Positions 1 to 6,584 of a stretch of 7,256 bases of DNA are shown here, one piece after another (positions within the stretch are counted from its first letter, which is position 1; each line of letters opens with the position of its first letter). Source of the stretch: SIG701 sp045123975. GTDB taxonomy: Bacteria; Bacillota; Clostridia; Oscillospirales; CAG-272. Location: NCBI GenBank assembly GCA_045123975.1, contig JBGVKV010000126.1:1-7256 (forward strand), written 5' to 3'. The notes below the pieces were generated by a model, which saw nothing but the letters and a program-made list of their open reading frames with translations, was not told the DNA's origin and searched no databases. Both the position numbers and the translations under genes were made by a program.

Positions 1-274
1 GTATACGGTGCTGCACGTGATGCAGGGAACGGTGGTCAATGCCTCCGCCGCCTGCGATATTATGCTTCGTGCCGGTGAGGCCGAGGCTGTGGTTCCCGAG
101 TCTGCCCAGGGTAATCTGTCCGACTATACCGTCGGTGCGGAGATCGGGGACGGTGAGGCGATTCCCTTGAACCATATGATTCTGATTGCCCGCGGTGACG
201 GGCGCGGTATCCGTGTTCTGTCCGGTGAGGCGTATATTATGATAAGAGGAGAGTATACCGTCGATGAACCGTAA
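1..274 (+). CDS. Unrecognised protein, C-terminal fragment (5' end outside the window)
   Basis: The frame is open from base 2 to the TAA at 272-274, giving about 90 residues. The first possible start inside the window is a GTG at base 8, but the frame is open through the left edge and no ribosome binding site is visible, so this is most likely the tail of a longer gene. The visible part is rich in Gly, Ala, Val and Ile with short alternating hydrophobic stretches (for example IPLNHMILIARGDG and IRVLSGEAYIMIRGEYTV). This suggests a beta-rich soluble domain; there is no membrane helix and no cysteine cluster. I do not recognise the family and assign no function. Its stop lies inside the next gene (11-base overlap), so the two are probably co-transcribed and translationally coupled. 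Confidence 0.6.
   Translation, partial: YTVLHVMQGTVVNASAACDIMLRAGEAEAVVPESAQGNLSDYTVGAEIGDGEAIPLNHMILIARGDGRGIRVLSGEAYIMIRGEYTVDEP
247..251 (+). promoter_or_regulatory. Ribosome binding site of the SpoIID/LytB gene
   Basis: The purine run AAGAGGAGAG at 244-253 contains AGGAG at 247-251, which is 12 bases before the ATG at 264. It lies inside the end of the preceding gene. There is no in-frame alternative start just upstream, so it supports ATG 264 as the start. The spacing is slightly long for an optimal site. Confidence 0.6.
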
Positions 275-2300
275 AAAATCCTCTTACGAACCCCGCAGCA
301 AGCGGCTTGTCCGCATTCTTTGTCTTATTATGGCGGCGCTCATGGTTCTCGGATCCATGTATATGCTGTTCAATATGCTGATCTTCGCGGCTTCCGCCGC
401 TTCTCCCTTGGATACGGAGCAGGACGATATCACGATACGCGTGGGACTGATGTACGGTGACGGCGTTACCGTGGGATTTGAAACCACTGCTCCCAACGGC
501 TTTGAAATAGGTGTTCAGAATATAACGGATGGCGGGTATCCCTACCATCCGTTTTGGAATTTAGCGAATACAAAGGTTTCTGTCACCGCGGATGCAAATC
601 TTTCCAAGGCCGACAGCACCTACAGCATTACGGGCAACCCTGCTATGGCTGTGATTGGCGGATATCATATTGAGTTTGCATACGATTACCCGCTGGAGCA
701 TATGCAGATGGCGGTAAGCATTGCCGAGGCGCTGAATAACGCCTTCGGAGCAGGGAACGTGCTGTATGCGTTTCCTGCGTACAGCTACGGCTGTATCCGC
801 GTGCGTGTCGGCTCTTTTTCTTCTTATGAACAGGCAAATATGTATCTTTCGTACGTGTCTCAGCTGATGAACAGCATGCCGGCACAGATCGTGGCCCCCT
901 CGGATACCGGCGTGTCCGTGGTGGATCCCGATACGGACCGGATTCTGTTTGAGTACAATAATGCCGACGGAACGGCTCTGGGTTTGTATGCCGTACAGGA
1001 TATAGGCGGCACGAAAACGGTGTATACCACAACGCCGGCCAAGAACGTATATGACGGCGTGTTTGCTTACTCTCGCTATCGGGAGGAAGGCGTGGACGGC
1101 GTCGCTGTGACCAACGTACTGCCGCTGGATGTCTACGTGGAGGGCGTTGTCCCGTACGAGATCATCAACACCTGGCCCATTGAGACGCAGAAGGCGTTTG
1201 CCATCACCGTGCGTACGTATACTGCCCATGTGCTGGGAAGACACGCAACAGCGTACAAATTTGACATATGCAACGATACCCATTGCCAGGCATACCGGGG
1301 CGCCGGACGTGTGAATCAGATGGTAATCGACGCCGTAACAAGCACCCACGGCCTGATCCTGGCATACGAAGGTGAAGTGGCCCGCACCTACTATTCCGCC
1401 AGCGCAGGCGGCGGAAGCGTATCCATTGCCGATGTGTGGGGCGGTGACAATTATCCGTATCTGATTGCCCGTGACACTCCTTGGGAAAATTATACAAAGC
1501 ACCCCAACGGCTTGTGGATCGTGGAAGTTTCTCCTACCGAGTTGCTCACCTATCTGCGGGATACTAAGGGGCATACGGAATTGGGCGGCTACATAACGTC
1601 CATTGATGTTTTGGAATATTCTCCCGGATCTACGTATATAAAGAAATTGCGGATTACCGCCTCCAATGGCGCGTCTATTGAACTGAACAACACGGACCGT
1701 GTCCGCGGTCAGCTGAGCGCCTACGTAAAGAGCGCGAATTTTGTGGTCGGCCGCGGAAGTGTGGAATATACTGTAGATACAGTGGAAACGCTGGGTGAAA
1801 CAGTCATTGACAATGCGGTGGAGAAAGACGTTCGTCCTCCGGTATTGGGCGGAAGTACCTCCGGAAGCATTTCCACTATGCAGAGCAGTGCCGTGCAGGT
1901 GCTGACTGCCGATGCCGCTACCGTTATTGATGCCAAGTCCGTGCCGATTCTGACCGCGGACGGGACCGTTGTTGCCGGCGAGGACGTATGTATCCAGACC
2001 GCAGACGGTCTTGTAAAGCTGGCGGCATCCGGGAACAATTCTTCGGTATCCGGCGGACAGATTCAGCTGCCCCGTACCATCAATGAATATGCAGTCACTA
2101 CGGAGAGAAAGGTCGCTACCGCGTCCAATCCTAACAATTTCATTATCGTCGGTAAAGGCTGGGGTCACGGCGGCGGTATGAGCCAGTACGGCGCCCGGGA
2201 TCTGGGCTTGCTCGGTTACGACTATGAGCATATCATCAATGCGTACTTCACCGGCGTGGACATTGTGTACTACACCACACTCGATAAATTCAAGAATTAA
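264..2300 (+). CDS. SpoIID/LytB-domain cell-wall protein, membrane anchored, with SPOR-like segment
   Basis: The 678-residue protein has a basic N-terminus and one hydrophobic segment (about 19-46), so the rest should face the wall. Residues about 134-208 resemble a SPOR-like repeat (RVRVGSFSSYEQANMYLSYV), a fold known to bind glycan strands. The SpoIID core spans about 268-410: DVYVEGVVPYEI places the expected catalytic glutamate at E299, followed by QKAFAITVRTYT, and a Cys/His cluster (C336, H340, C341) like the zinc-binding cysteines reported for Clostridioides difficile SpoIID. The core ends near DRVRGQL...SANFVV (about 478-495). The conserved tail GWGHGGGMSQYGARDLGLLGYDYEHIINAYFTG is at 632-664. 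Known SpoIID is a lytic transglycosylase acting on peptidoglycan stripped of stem peptides during engulfment. This protein is about twice that length, so it is a paralogue or LytB-like wall enzyme rather than certain SpoIID. About 125 extra residues (498-622) separate core and tail. The MFS gene follows after 7 bases. Confidence 0.92.
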   Translation: MNRKKSSYEPRSKRLVRILCLIMAALMVLGSMYMLFNMLIFAASAASPLDTEQDDITIRVGLMYGDGVTVGFETTAPNGFEIGVQNITDGGYPYHPFWNLANTKVSVTADANLSKADSTYSITGNPAMAVIGGYHIEFAYDYPLEHMQMAVSIAEALNNAFGAGNVLYAFPAYSYGCIRVRVGSFSSYEQANMYLSYVSQLMNSMPAQIVAPSDTGVSVVDPDTDRILFEYNNADGTALGLYAVQDIGGTKTVYTTTPAKNVYDGVFAYSRYREEGVDGVAVTNVLPLDVYVEGVVPYEIINTWPIETQKAFAITVRTYTAHVLGRHATAYKFDICNDTHCQAYRGAGRVNQMVIDAVTSTHGLILAYEGEVARTYYSASAGGGSVSIADVWGGDNYPYLIARDTPWENYTKHPNGLWIVEVSPTELLTYLRDTKGHTELGGYITSIDVLEYSPGSTYIKKLRITASNGASIELNNTDRVRGQLSAYVKSANFVVGRGSVEYTVDTVETLGETVIDNAVEKDVRPPVLGGSTSGSISTMQSSAVQVLTADAATVIDAKSVPILTADGTVVAGEDVCIQTADGLVKLAASGNNSSVSGGQIQLPRTINEYAVTTERKVATASNPNNFIIVGKGWGHGGGMSQYGARDLGLLGYDYEHIINAYFTGVDIVYYTTLDKFKN

Positions 2301-2307
2301 AATCTTT

Positions 2308-3561
2308 ATGCACCTGAGTTATAAACACACGAGACTCGCCGGGTATATCGGGTATATTACCCAGGCGATCTCCATCAATCTGGCACCGCTGTTTTTCATA
2401 ATTTTCCAGGATCGGTACGCGATCACCTACTCCCGCCTGGGACAGCTGGTGCTGCTCACATTTGTTATCCAGCTGAGCGTGGACTTCTTGTCCATCCGGC
2501 TGCTTGAGAAAATCGGATACCGTGCCGCCGCCATCGCCGCTCACGTGCTGGCGGCGGTTGGTTTGATCCTGCTGGGCGTTCTGCCGCCGTTGTTTGCCGA
2601 TCCCTATCTGGGAATCCTCGTGGCGGTGTTCTTCTATTCCATGGGCGGCGGTATGACGGAAGTGGTGATCAGCCCTCTCATCGATGCTATTCCCGGAGAT
2701 GCGAAAGCAGCGTCCATGAGCCTGCTCCACTCCTTCTATTCCTGGGGACAGTGCCTGGTGGTGCTCGTCACTACCGTGCTTCTCCGATTCGTCGGCGACG
2801 GCCTGTGGGGCTTGCTTCCGTGCCTGTGGGCGCTGATTCCCCTCGCCGATATGATTCTGTTCTGCTTCGTTCCCATACCTCCTATGACTGAAGAAAAGCA
2901 GACGGGAAACCGTCTGTCCGATTTGCTTTGCAAGCCGCTGTTTTATCTGTTCATTCTTTTGATGATCTGCGGCGGCGCCGCGGAGATGACCATGTCCCAA
3001 TGGGCGTCGCTCTTTGCGGAAAAAGCACTCGGTGTATCCAAAGTGACGGGAGACATTCTCGGCCCATGCTTCTTTGGCGTGCTGATGGGATTGGGCCGCG
3101 TAGGCTACGGACTGTGGGGACATAAATATCGGATCGCACCCGCCTTGTTCGGATGTTCCGTTCTGACCCTTGCGTGTTATCTGTTGTCCGTCTTTGGCGG
3201 ATTGCCGGTCTTTTCCCTGATCGGATGCGGCTTCTGCGGATTGGGCGTATCCCTGATGTGGCCCGGTGTTCTCAGCTTGTCCTCGGGTGAATACCCGAGA
3301 GCCGGTGCTCCTATGTTTGCCGTTCTTGCCTTGGCGGGGGATCTGGGCTGTTCTCTCGGCCCATGGCTCAGCGGCATCGTGACCGACCTGGCGAAAGCCC
3401 CCGGCGCCATGCATATGGCGGGCATCGCAGGGGATGCGGAGCAGATCGCCATGAAGCACGGCATGCTGGTTGCCGTCGTATTTCCTTTTATTATGACTGC
3501 TGTTCTGGGCATCTATTTGTGGCGGGAAAAGAACCGCACAAAGACTAAGAAATCCAAATAA
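2308..3561 (+). CDS. MFS transporter, 12 membrane helices
   Basis: The 417-residue integral membrane protein has the size and rhythm of a major facilitator: six hydrophobic helices, a polar central loop (about 192-208, PPMTEEKQTGNRLSD), six more helices, and a basic tail (REKNRTKTKKSK). Gly-rich helices such as SMGGGMTEVVISPLIDA (about 111-127) and the GLGRVGYG stretch (about 261-268) fit MFS packing motifs. The pattern is closest to the FucP/sugar-permease-like branch, but no substrate residue set is clear, so the substrate is unassigned. The frame is open further upstream inside the SpoIID-like gene, with ATGs at 2224 and 2239. I chose ATG 2308 because it gives a normal short N-terminus before the first helix and avoids a 77-base overlap. 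No Shine-Dalgarno sequence precedes it, so translation probably depends on coupling with the SpoIID-like gene, which ends 7 bases earlier. Confidence 0.9.
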   Translation: MHLSYKHTRLAGYIGYITQAISINLAPLFFIIFQDRYAITYSRLGQLVLLTFVIQLSVDFLSIRLLEKIGYRAAAIAAHVLAAVGLILLGVLPPLFADPYLGILVAVFFYSMGGGMTEVVISPLIDAIPGDAKAASMSLLHSFYSWGQCLVVLVTTVLLRFVGDGLWGLLPCLWALIPLADMILFCFVPIPPMTEEKQTGNRLSDLLCKPLFYLFILLMICGGAAEMTMSQWASLFAEKALGVSKVTGDILGPCFFGVLMGLGRVGYGLWGHKYRIAPALFGCSVLTLACYLLSVFGGLPVFSLIGCGFCGLGVSLMWPGVLSLSSGEYPRAGAPMFAVLALAGDLGCSLGPWLSGIVTDLAKAPGAMHMAGIAGDAEQIAMKHGMLVAVVFPFIMTAVLGIYLWREKNRTKTKKSK

Positions 3562-3568
3562 AAATAAG

Positions 3569-3598
3569 GGCCGCTGCACGAAAGTGCAGCGGCCTTTT
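3569..3598. terminator. Bidirectional Rho-independent terminator between convergent operons
   Basis: GGCCGCTGCAC (3569-3579) and GTGCAGCGGCC (3584-3594) form a perfect 11-bp, GC-rich stem closed by a GAAA tetraloop. On the plus strand TTTT follows (3595-3598). On the minus strand the stem is followed by CTTATTTTTATTT, the complement of 3556-3568. It sits 7 bases after the MFS stop and 22 bases beyond the stop of the minus-strand zinc-ribbon gene, so it can end both transcripts. Confidence 0.93.
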
Positions 3599-3616
3599 CG
3601 TATTTGCTTGCTTACG

Positions 3617-4312
3617 TCAAATAAAGAACAGTCTTTCCATGGATTCTCTGGCGGGGCGGCAGATGGCCAAAAAGATCAGAATACCGCCAAGAAGCGCAAA
3701 CGTGGACAACGGATACAAGGACCAGCCGATAAAACGTGAGATTTCAAAGGTGTAGTTGATCAGGTATTCGCACAAAAGCGCCAGGCCGCCCGCGGCGATG
3801 AAAGCACCGCCGAAGATGTACAGCTTTCCGCGTTTAATATAGCGAATCAGCGTTACAACCGCTGTTACGATGGCGCATATGCCGCCGATGATGGGCAAAG
3901 CCAGGGTAAGAAACCAGTTTCCGTCCACGGCATAGTTGATGTAAAACACGTACAACGCCACGGCGGCAAAGCCGCAGGGAACAAAGATGACGGGATTGGG
4001 ATCCCGGAACCACCGGGGCAGCACCACGATCACGTAGGAGGTGACCAAAGCACCCACCACGTATCCGGCCCAGTTGAGCTCACCGTTCAGCTGGATGTCG
4101 CACATCAGTACGATCAGTATGGGCAGAAGAAATGCTGCGCTGAATATGATTAGCGGCCATATGGGTGTGGCCGGAACTGCCGGCTTCTTGCCGGACGGAT
4201 ACATTTCCTCCCCCGGATTTCTCGCGATATCGGGATGGAATACCGCTGTGCCGCACAATGGGCACTGCTTTTCCGTATCGGACAACTTGACACCGCATTT
4301 AACACAATACAT
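3617..4312 (-). CDS. Zinc-ribbon polytopic membrane protein, DUF6320-like
   Basis: The 231-residue protein opens with a compact zinc ribbon: MYCVKCGVKLSDTEKQCPLCG gives C3-x2-C6-x10-C17-x2-C20, expected to bind one zinc ion on the cytoplasmic side. A proline-rich linker (about 30-50) leads into about six hydrophobic helices (roughly 51-71, 81-99, 108-127, 132-157, 165-187, 197-218) and a short basic tail. This layout matches, from memory, Firmicute proteins annotated as DUF6320, which are often encoded beside alcohol-acetyltransferase-like and alpha/beta-hydrolase genes, as here. The function of that family is not established. The start is firm: ATG 4312 has a consensus ribosome binding site 6 bases upstream. 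It follows the hydrolase-acyltransferase gene by 12 bases and is surely in the same operon, so a membrane partner or sensor role for that enzyme is plausible but inferred. Confidence 0.88.
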   Translation of the reverse strand: MYCVKCGVKLSDTEKQCPLCGTAVFHPDIARNPGEEMYPSGKKPAVPATPIWPLIIFSAAFLLPILIVLMCDIQLNGELNWAGYVVGALVTSYVIVVLPRWFRDPNPVIFVPCGFAAVALYVFYINYAVDGNWFLTLALPIIGGICAIVTAVVTLIRYIKRGKLYIFGGAFIAAGGLALLCEYLINYTFEISRFIGWSLYPLSTFALLGGILIFLAICRPARESMERLFFI

Positions 4313-4318
4313 CAGAGG

Positions 4319-4326
4319 ACCTCCTT
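4319..4326 (-). promoter_or_regulatory. Consensus ribosome binding site of the zinc-ribbon gene
   Basis: On the minus strand these bases read AAGGAGGT, with 6 bases to the ATG at 4312. The site overlaps the stop codon of the upstream hydrolase-acyltransferase gene (4325-4327), a typical arrangement for translational coupling within an operon. It is the strongest site in the window. Confidence 0.9.
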
Positions 4327-6487
4327 AATTCGGGCGATTGCTCTGCACCTCGGCGCAGAGGCCCATATCCCGCAGAACACAGTGGAAATGGTATTCCAGC
4401 TTTGGCTCGCGGATGTTGCGGATGAAATTCAGGCGCAATTTGTCCCCGTAGGACAAAACGCCGCAGTTGTAGGGGGCTGTGGCCTGGACGCCAAGAATGA
4501 AATCCATCGTTTCCACGTAAGGGATCATTTCCTCAGGCAGGCGGATGGCACCCAGATTGGACAGCGTCAGACAGGACTTCTTCTCCCCGACGGAGTCGAA
4601 CACGGCCTTCATTACCATATTCTTGATGAACAGCGGCATCAGGCGGACGGCCATGATCTTCTCGCTGTTTACGTTGGTGGCAATCTTCATGCTCATCTGC
4701 TTGGGCGTAATGTCCAATCCCATACGGTGGCGGATCGCCTGGCAGATTTCCTCAAAGGTGTATTCGCCCAACTGCGGAAGAATCTCCGGTGTTGTGTACA
4801 GAGCAAAATTGCGCAGAGTCCGGCTGGGAAACAGCTTGCGCAGATTTACGGGGATCAGCACCTTCAGCGGCTTCCGCCTTTTGGGATTGGGCACCGATTC
4901 CTTTTGCAGATTTTGCATGGCCATCATCAGGGAGGCGCACAGGAAGGTGGTAAGACTCACGTTGTACTCGTGGGCCTTGGCCAGTACGTCCTTCGTGCTC
5001 AACTCAAAACAGGTAACGCTCAAAAAGCCTCCCGGCTCCGGCGTTCCGCTCAACCGCCATGCGGTTCTCTCCTGTCGGCTGGCGGATACGGTGCCCGCGT
5101 ATTTTTGGAAACTGTCCTCCAACTCGGCCTCGGAGGGCTCATCCAGCCGTCCGAGCACGCCGTGCTCCGCGGGAATGCGGACGCCGTACTTTTGCTGCAG
5201 ATATTCGGCTACCAGGCTTTTCAGAAAGACCAGCGCGCCGTTGCCGTCGGTAAGGGAGTGGAACATTTCCACGGCAATCCGCCGACCGTATACGATCACG
5301 CGGAAAGCGCATTTCCGGATCTCCTCCCGACACATACGGGTGAGTGGATAACTGCTTTCCTCGCGGACAGCGGGTGCCTCGGTCAGTTGTTCCAGATAGT
5401 ACCAGAACACGCCGCGGCGAAGCCGAACAGCGATGGAAGGGAAACGGCGGACGGTTACGTCCAGTGCCGTTTTCATAACGTCCATATCCACCGTTTCCGT
5501 CAATGTGGCGGACAAACGGAATACGTTGCTCCAATCCTGGGTCCGTGCGGCGGGGTAGATCTTTGCCGCATTATCCAGACGAAGCCACCGCAGCTTATTC
5601 TCCTGAGCCATTACCTGGTTCAGAAAACGGTTGAGTTGGGAAAGATCCTTCTGGTCTTCCGTCAGCCCGTATAAAACGTAGGCGTGCCAGCGCTCGGGCG
5701 CTGTGATCAATTGGCTTTTGCAGCCTGCGGAAAGCAGGCGCTTATGCATTTCTTCCGCATCGCTGCGCATGATTTCATCTCCGCCCACAAAGATAAGCGA
5801 AGGCGGCATACCCGTCAGATCCGCAAAAAGAGGAGAGACCATGGGGTTCTTTCGGTCTTTCGTATAACTGTCGGCAAAGAAAGTCAAAAGCTCCTCGGTC
5901 ATGGACGGGTCGTTGTCCCGATTCAGGGTATAGGATTCGCCGGATGCGGTCAGATCGGTCCAGGGAGAGATGGCGATAATGCCGCAAGGCATAGGAAGTC
6001 CCAACTCCCGCAGTCGCAGGCAGAGGGTGTAGCAAAGACCGCCGCCGGCGCTCTCACCGCACAGGGTGATATGGCTGGCATCGTATCCCTTATCCAGAAG
6101 ATACCGGTATGCTTCCAGCACGTCATCCGGAGCAGCGGGATAGGGGTTCTCCGGTGCGAGACGGTAGGCGGCACAAAAAACACGGGTGCCCGTCTGCACG
6201 GCAAGCAGCGAACCCACGCCGGTGGAATATTCCAGATCACCGCAGGTGAATCCACCGCCGTGAAGGTAGAGAATCACGCCTTGCCGGCGTTCGTCCTTGG
6301 GGATAACCCACGCGCCCTTGAACTGAGAAAAGTCGTGCTGGCGGATGATGAGCTGTCCCATCTGGCGGAATTCCATCAGCTCGCCGATCTTATTCTGACA
6401 TTTCCGGATCGTTTTCAGGGAAGCGGAGCCCAGCAGCGGCTTCAGTATGGAAAGCTGAGCCCGGGTAGTTTTAGCAGATAACGGCAT
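4325..6487 (-). CDS. Fusion of HSL-type alpha/beta hydrolase and alcohol-acetyltransferase-like acyltransferase
   Basis: This 720-residue protein has two enzyme domains. Residues about 60-295 are a hormone-sensitive-lipase-type hydrolase: oxyanion-hole motif HGGG at 76-79, YRLAPE at 108-113, nucleophile S146 in GESAGG, SPWTDL at 174-179, probable acid D237 in GGDEIMRSD and base H268 in ERWHAY. The triad looks complete, so esterase activity on acyl esters is expected. Residues about 299-712 resemble the AATase/condensation (CoA-dependent acyltransferase) superfamily: an N-terminal LRLDNAAKIYPA, active-site HxxxD as HSLTDG (H410, D414), VNLRKLFPSRTLRNF at 547-561, and TLSNLG at 641-646. No signal peptide or membrane helix is evident, so it is probably cytoplasmic. 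The two domains are usually separate genes; here the frame is continuous. ATG 6487 is preceded by a fair ribosome binding site. The zinc-ribbon membrane protein follows 12 bases downstream. Substrates are unknown. Confidence 0.9.
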   Translation of the reverse strand: MPLSAKTTRAQLSILKPLLGSASLKTIRKCQNKIGELMEFRQMGQLIIRQHDFSQFKGAWVIPKDERRQGVILYLHGGGFTCGDLEYSTGVGSLLAVQTGTRVFCAAYRLAPENPYPAAPDDVLEAYRYLLDKGYDASHITLCGESAGGGLCYTLCLRLRELGLPMPCGIIAISPWTDLTASGESYTLNRDNDPSMTEELLTFFADSYTKDRKNPMVSPLFADLTGMPPSLIFVGGDEIMRSDAEEMHKRLLSAGCKSQLITAPERWHAYVLYGLTEDQKDLSQLNRFLNQVMAQENKLRWLRLDNAAKIYPAARTQDWSNVFRLSATLTETVDMDVMKTALDVTVRRFPSIAVRLRRGVFWYYLEQLTEAPAVREESSYPLTRMCREEIRKCAFRVIVYGRRIAVEMFHSLTDGNGALVFLKSLVAEYLQQKYGVRIPAEHGVLGRLDEPSEAELEDSFQKYAGTVSASRQERTAWRLSGTPEPGGFLSVTCFELSTKDVLAKAHEYNVSLTTFLCASLMMAMQNLQKESVPNPKRRKPLKVLIPVNLRKLFPSRTLRNFALYTTPEILPQLGEYTFEEICQAIRHRMGLDITPKQMSMKIATNVNSEKIMAVRLMPLFIKNMVMKAVFDSVGEKKSCLTLSNLGAIRLPEEMIPYVETMDFILGVQATAPYNCGVLSYGDKLRLNFIRNIREPKLEYHFHCVLRDMGLCAEVQSNRPN

Positions 6488-6493
6488 AGTATA

Positions 6494-6500
6494 TCCTTTA
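6494..6500 (-). promoter_or_regulatory. Ribosome binding site of the hydrolase-acyltransferase gene
   Basis: On the minus strand the bases read TAAAGGA, 6 bases before ATG 6487. The match is moderate (AAAGGA rather than AAGGAGG) but well spaced and supports this start. It lies only 7 bases beyond the stem-loop at 6508-6543. Confidence 0.65.
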
Positions 6501-6507
6501 CATAATA

Positions 6508-6543
6508 AAGAGGCTTATGGATGCGGTGATCAGTAAGCCTCTT
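6508..6543 (-). terminator. Stem-loop before the hydrolase-acyltransferase gene: weak terminator or attenuator
   Basis: On the minus strand AAGAGGCTTA (6543-6534) pairs perfectly with TAAGCCTCTT (6517-6508) around a 16-base loop. TATTATG follows, only a short and interrupted T-run. It lies between the TPR-like gene and the hydrolase-acyltransferase gene, so it may reduce transcription between them. The large loop and poor T-run make it a weak terminator at best; an attenuator or mRNA-stabilising element is the alternative. I see no convincing promoter between it and the start codon. Confidence 0.5.
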
Positions 6544-6564
6544 CTGTCGTTCATTCGTTGTGTG

Positions 6565-6580
6565 AAAGGATGCATCCTTT
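6565..6580. repeat. Perfect 16-bp palindrome AAAGGATGCATCCTTT
   Basis: The two 8-base halves are exact reverse complements. It starts 4 bases beyond the stop codon of the TPR-like gene, in the gap before the hydrolase-acyltransferase gene. As RNA it would form a 6-bp stem with a TGCA loop; as DNA it has the form of an operator for a dimeric regulator. No T-run follows on either strand, so it is not a standard terminator by itself. Confidence 0.6.
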
Positions 6581-6584
6581 GAGA

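Noticed and set aside
561..2231. Long minus-strand open frame (556 codons) opposite the SpoIID-like gene
   Set aside because: It lies wholly antisense to a gene with clear family motifs. Its translation is rich in His, Arg and Cys without any domain pattern, and there is no ribosome binding site. It is a by-product of codon bias in the real gene.
264..2300. Calling the gene spoIID
   Set aside because: The catalytic core and tail fit the family, but the protein is about twice the usual length with extra modules, and no sporulation genes flank it. A family-level name is safer.
2224..2307. Upstream start for the MFS gene at ATG 2224 or 2239
   Set aside because: It would add up to 28 polar residues unlike an MFS N-terminus, would overlap the SpoIID-like gene by up to 77 bases, and has no ribosome binding site. 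ATG 2308 gives the normal N-terminus.
2290..3579. Long minus-strand open frame (429 codons) opposite the MFS gene
   Set aside because: Its translation is very rich in Gln, His and Arg, the usual mirror of a hydrophobic membrane protein, and it would begin inside the terminator hairpin.
4235..5674. Long plus-strand open frame (479 codons) opposite the acyltransferase domain
   Set aside because: It is antisense to a two-domain enzyme with intact active sites and itself shows no recognisable motif. The GC-biased third positions of the real gene explain the lack of stops.
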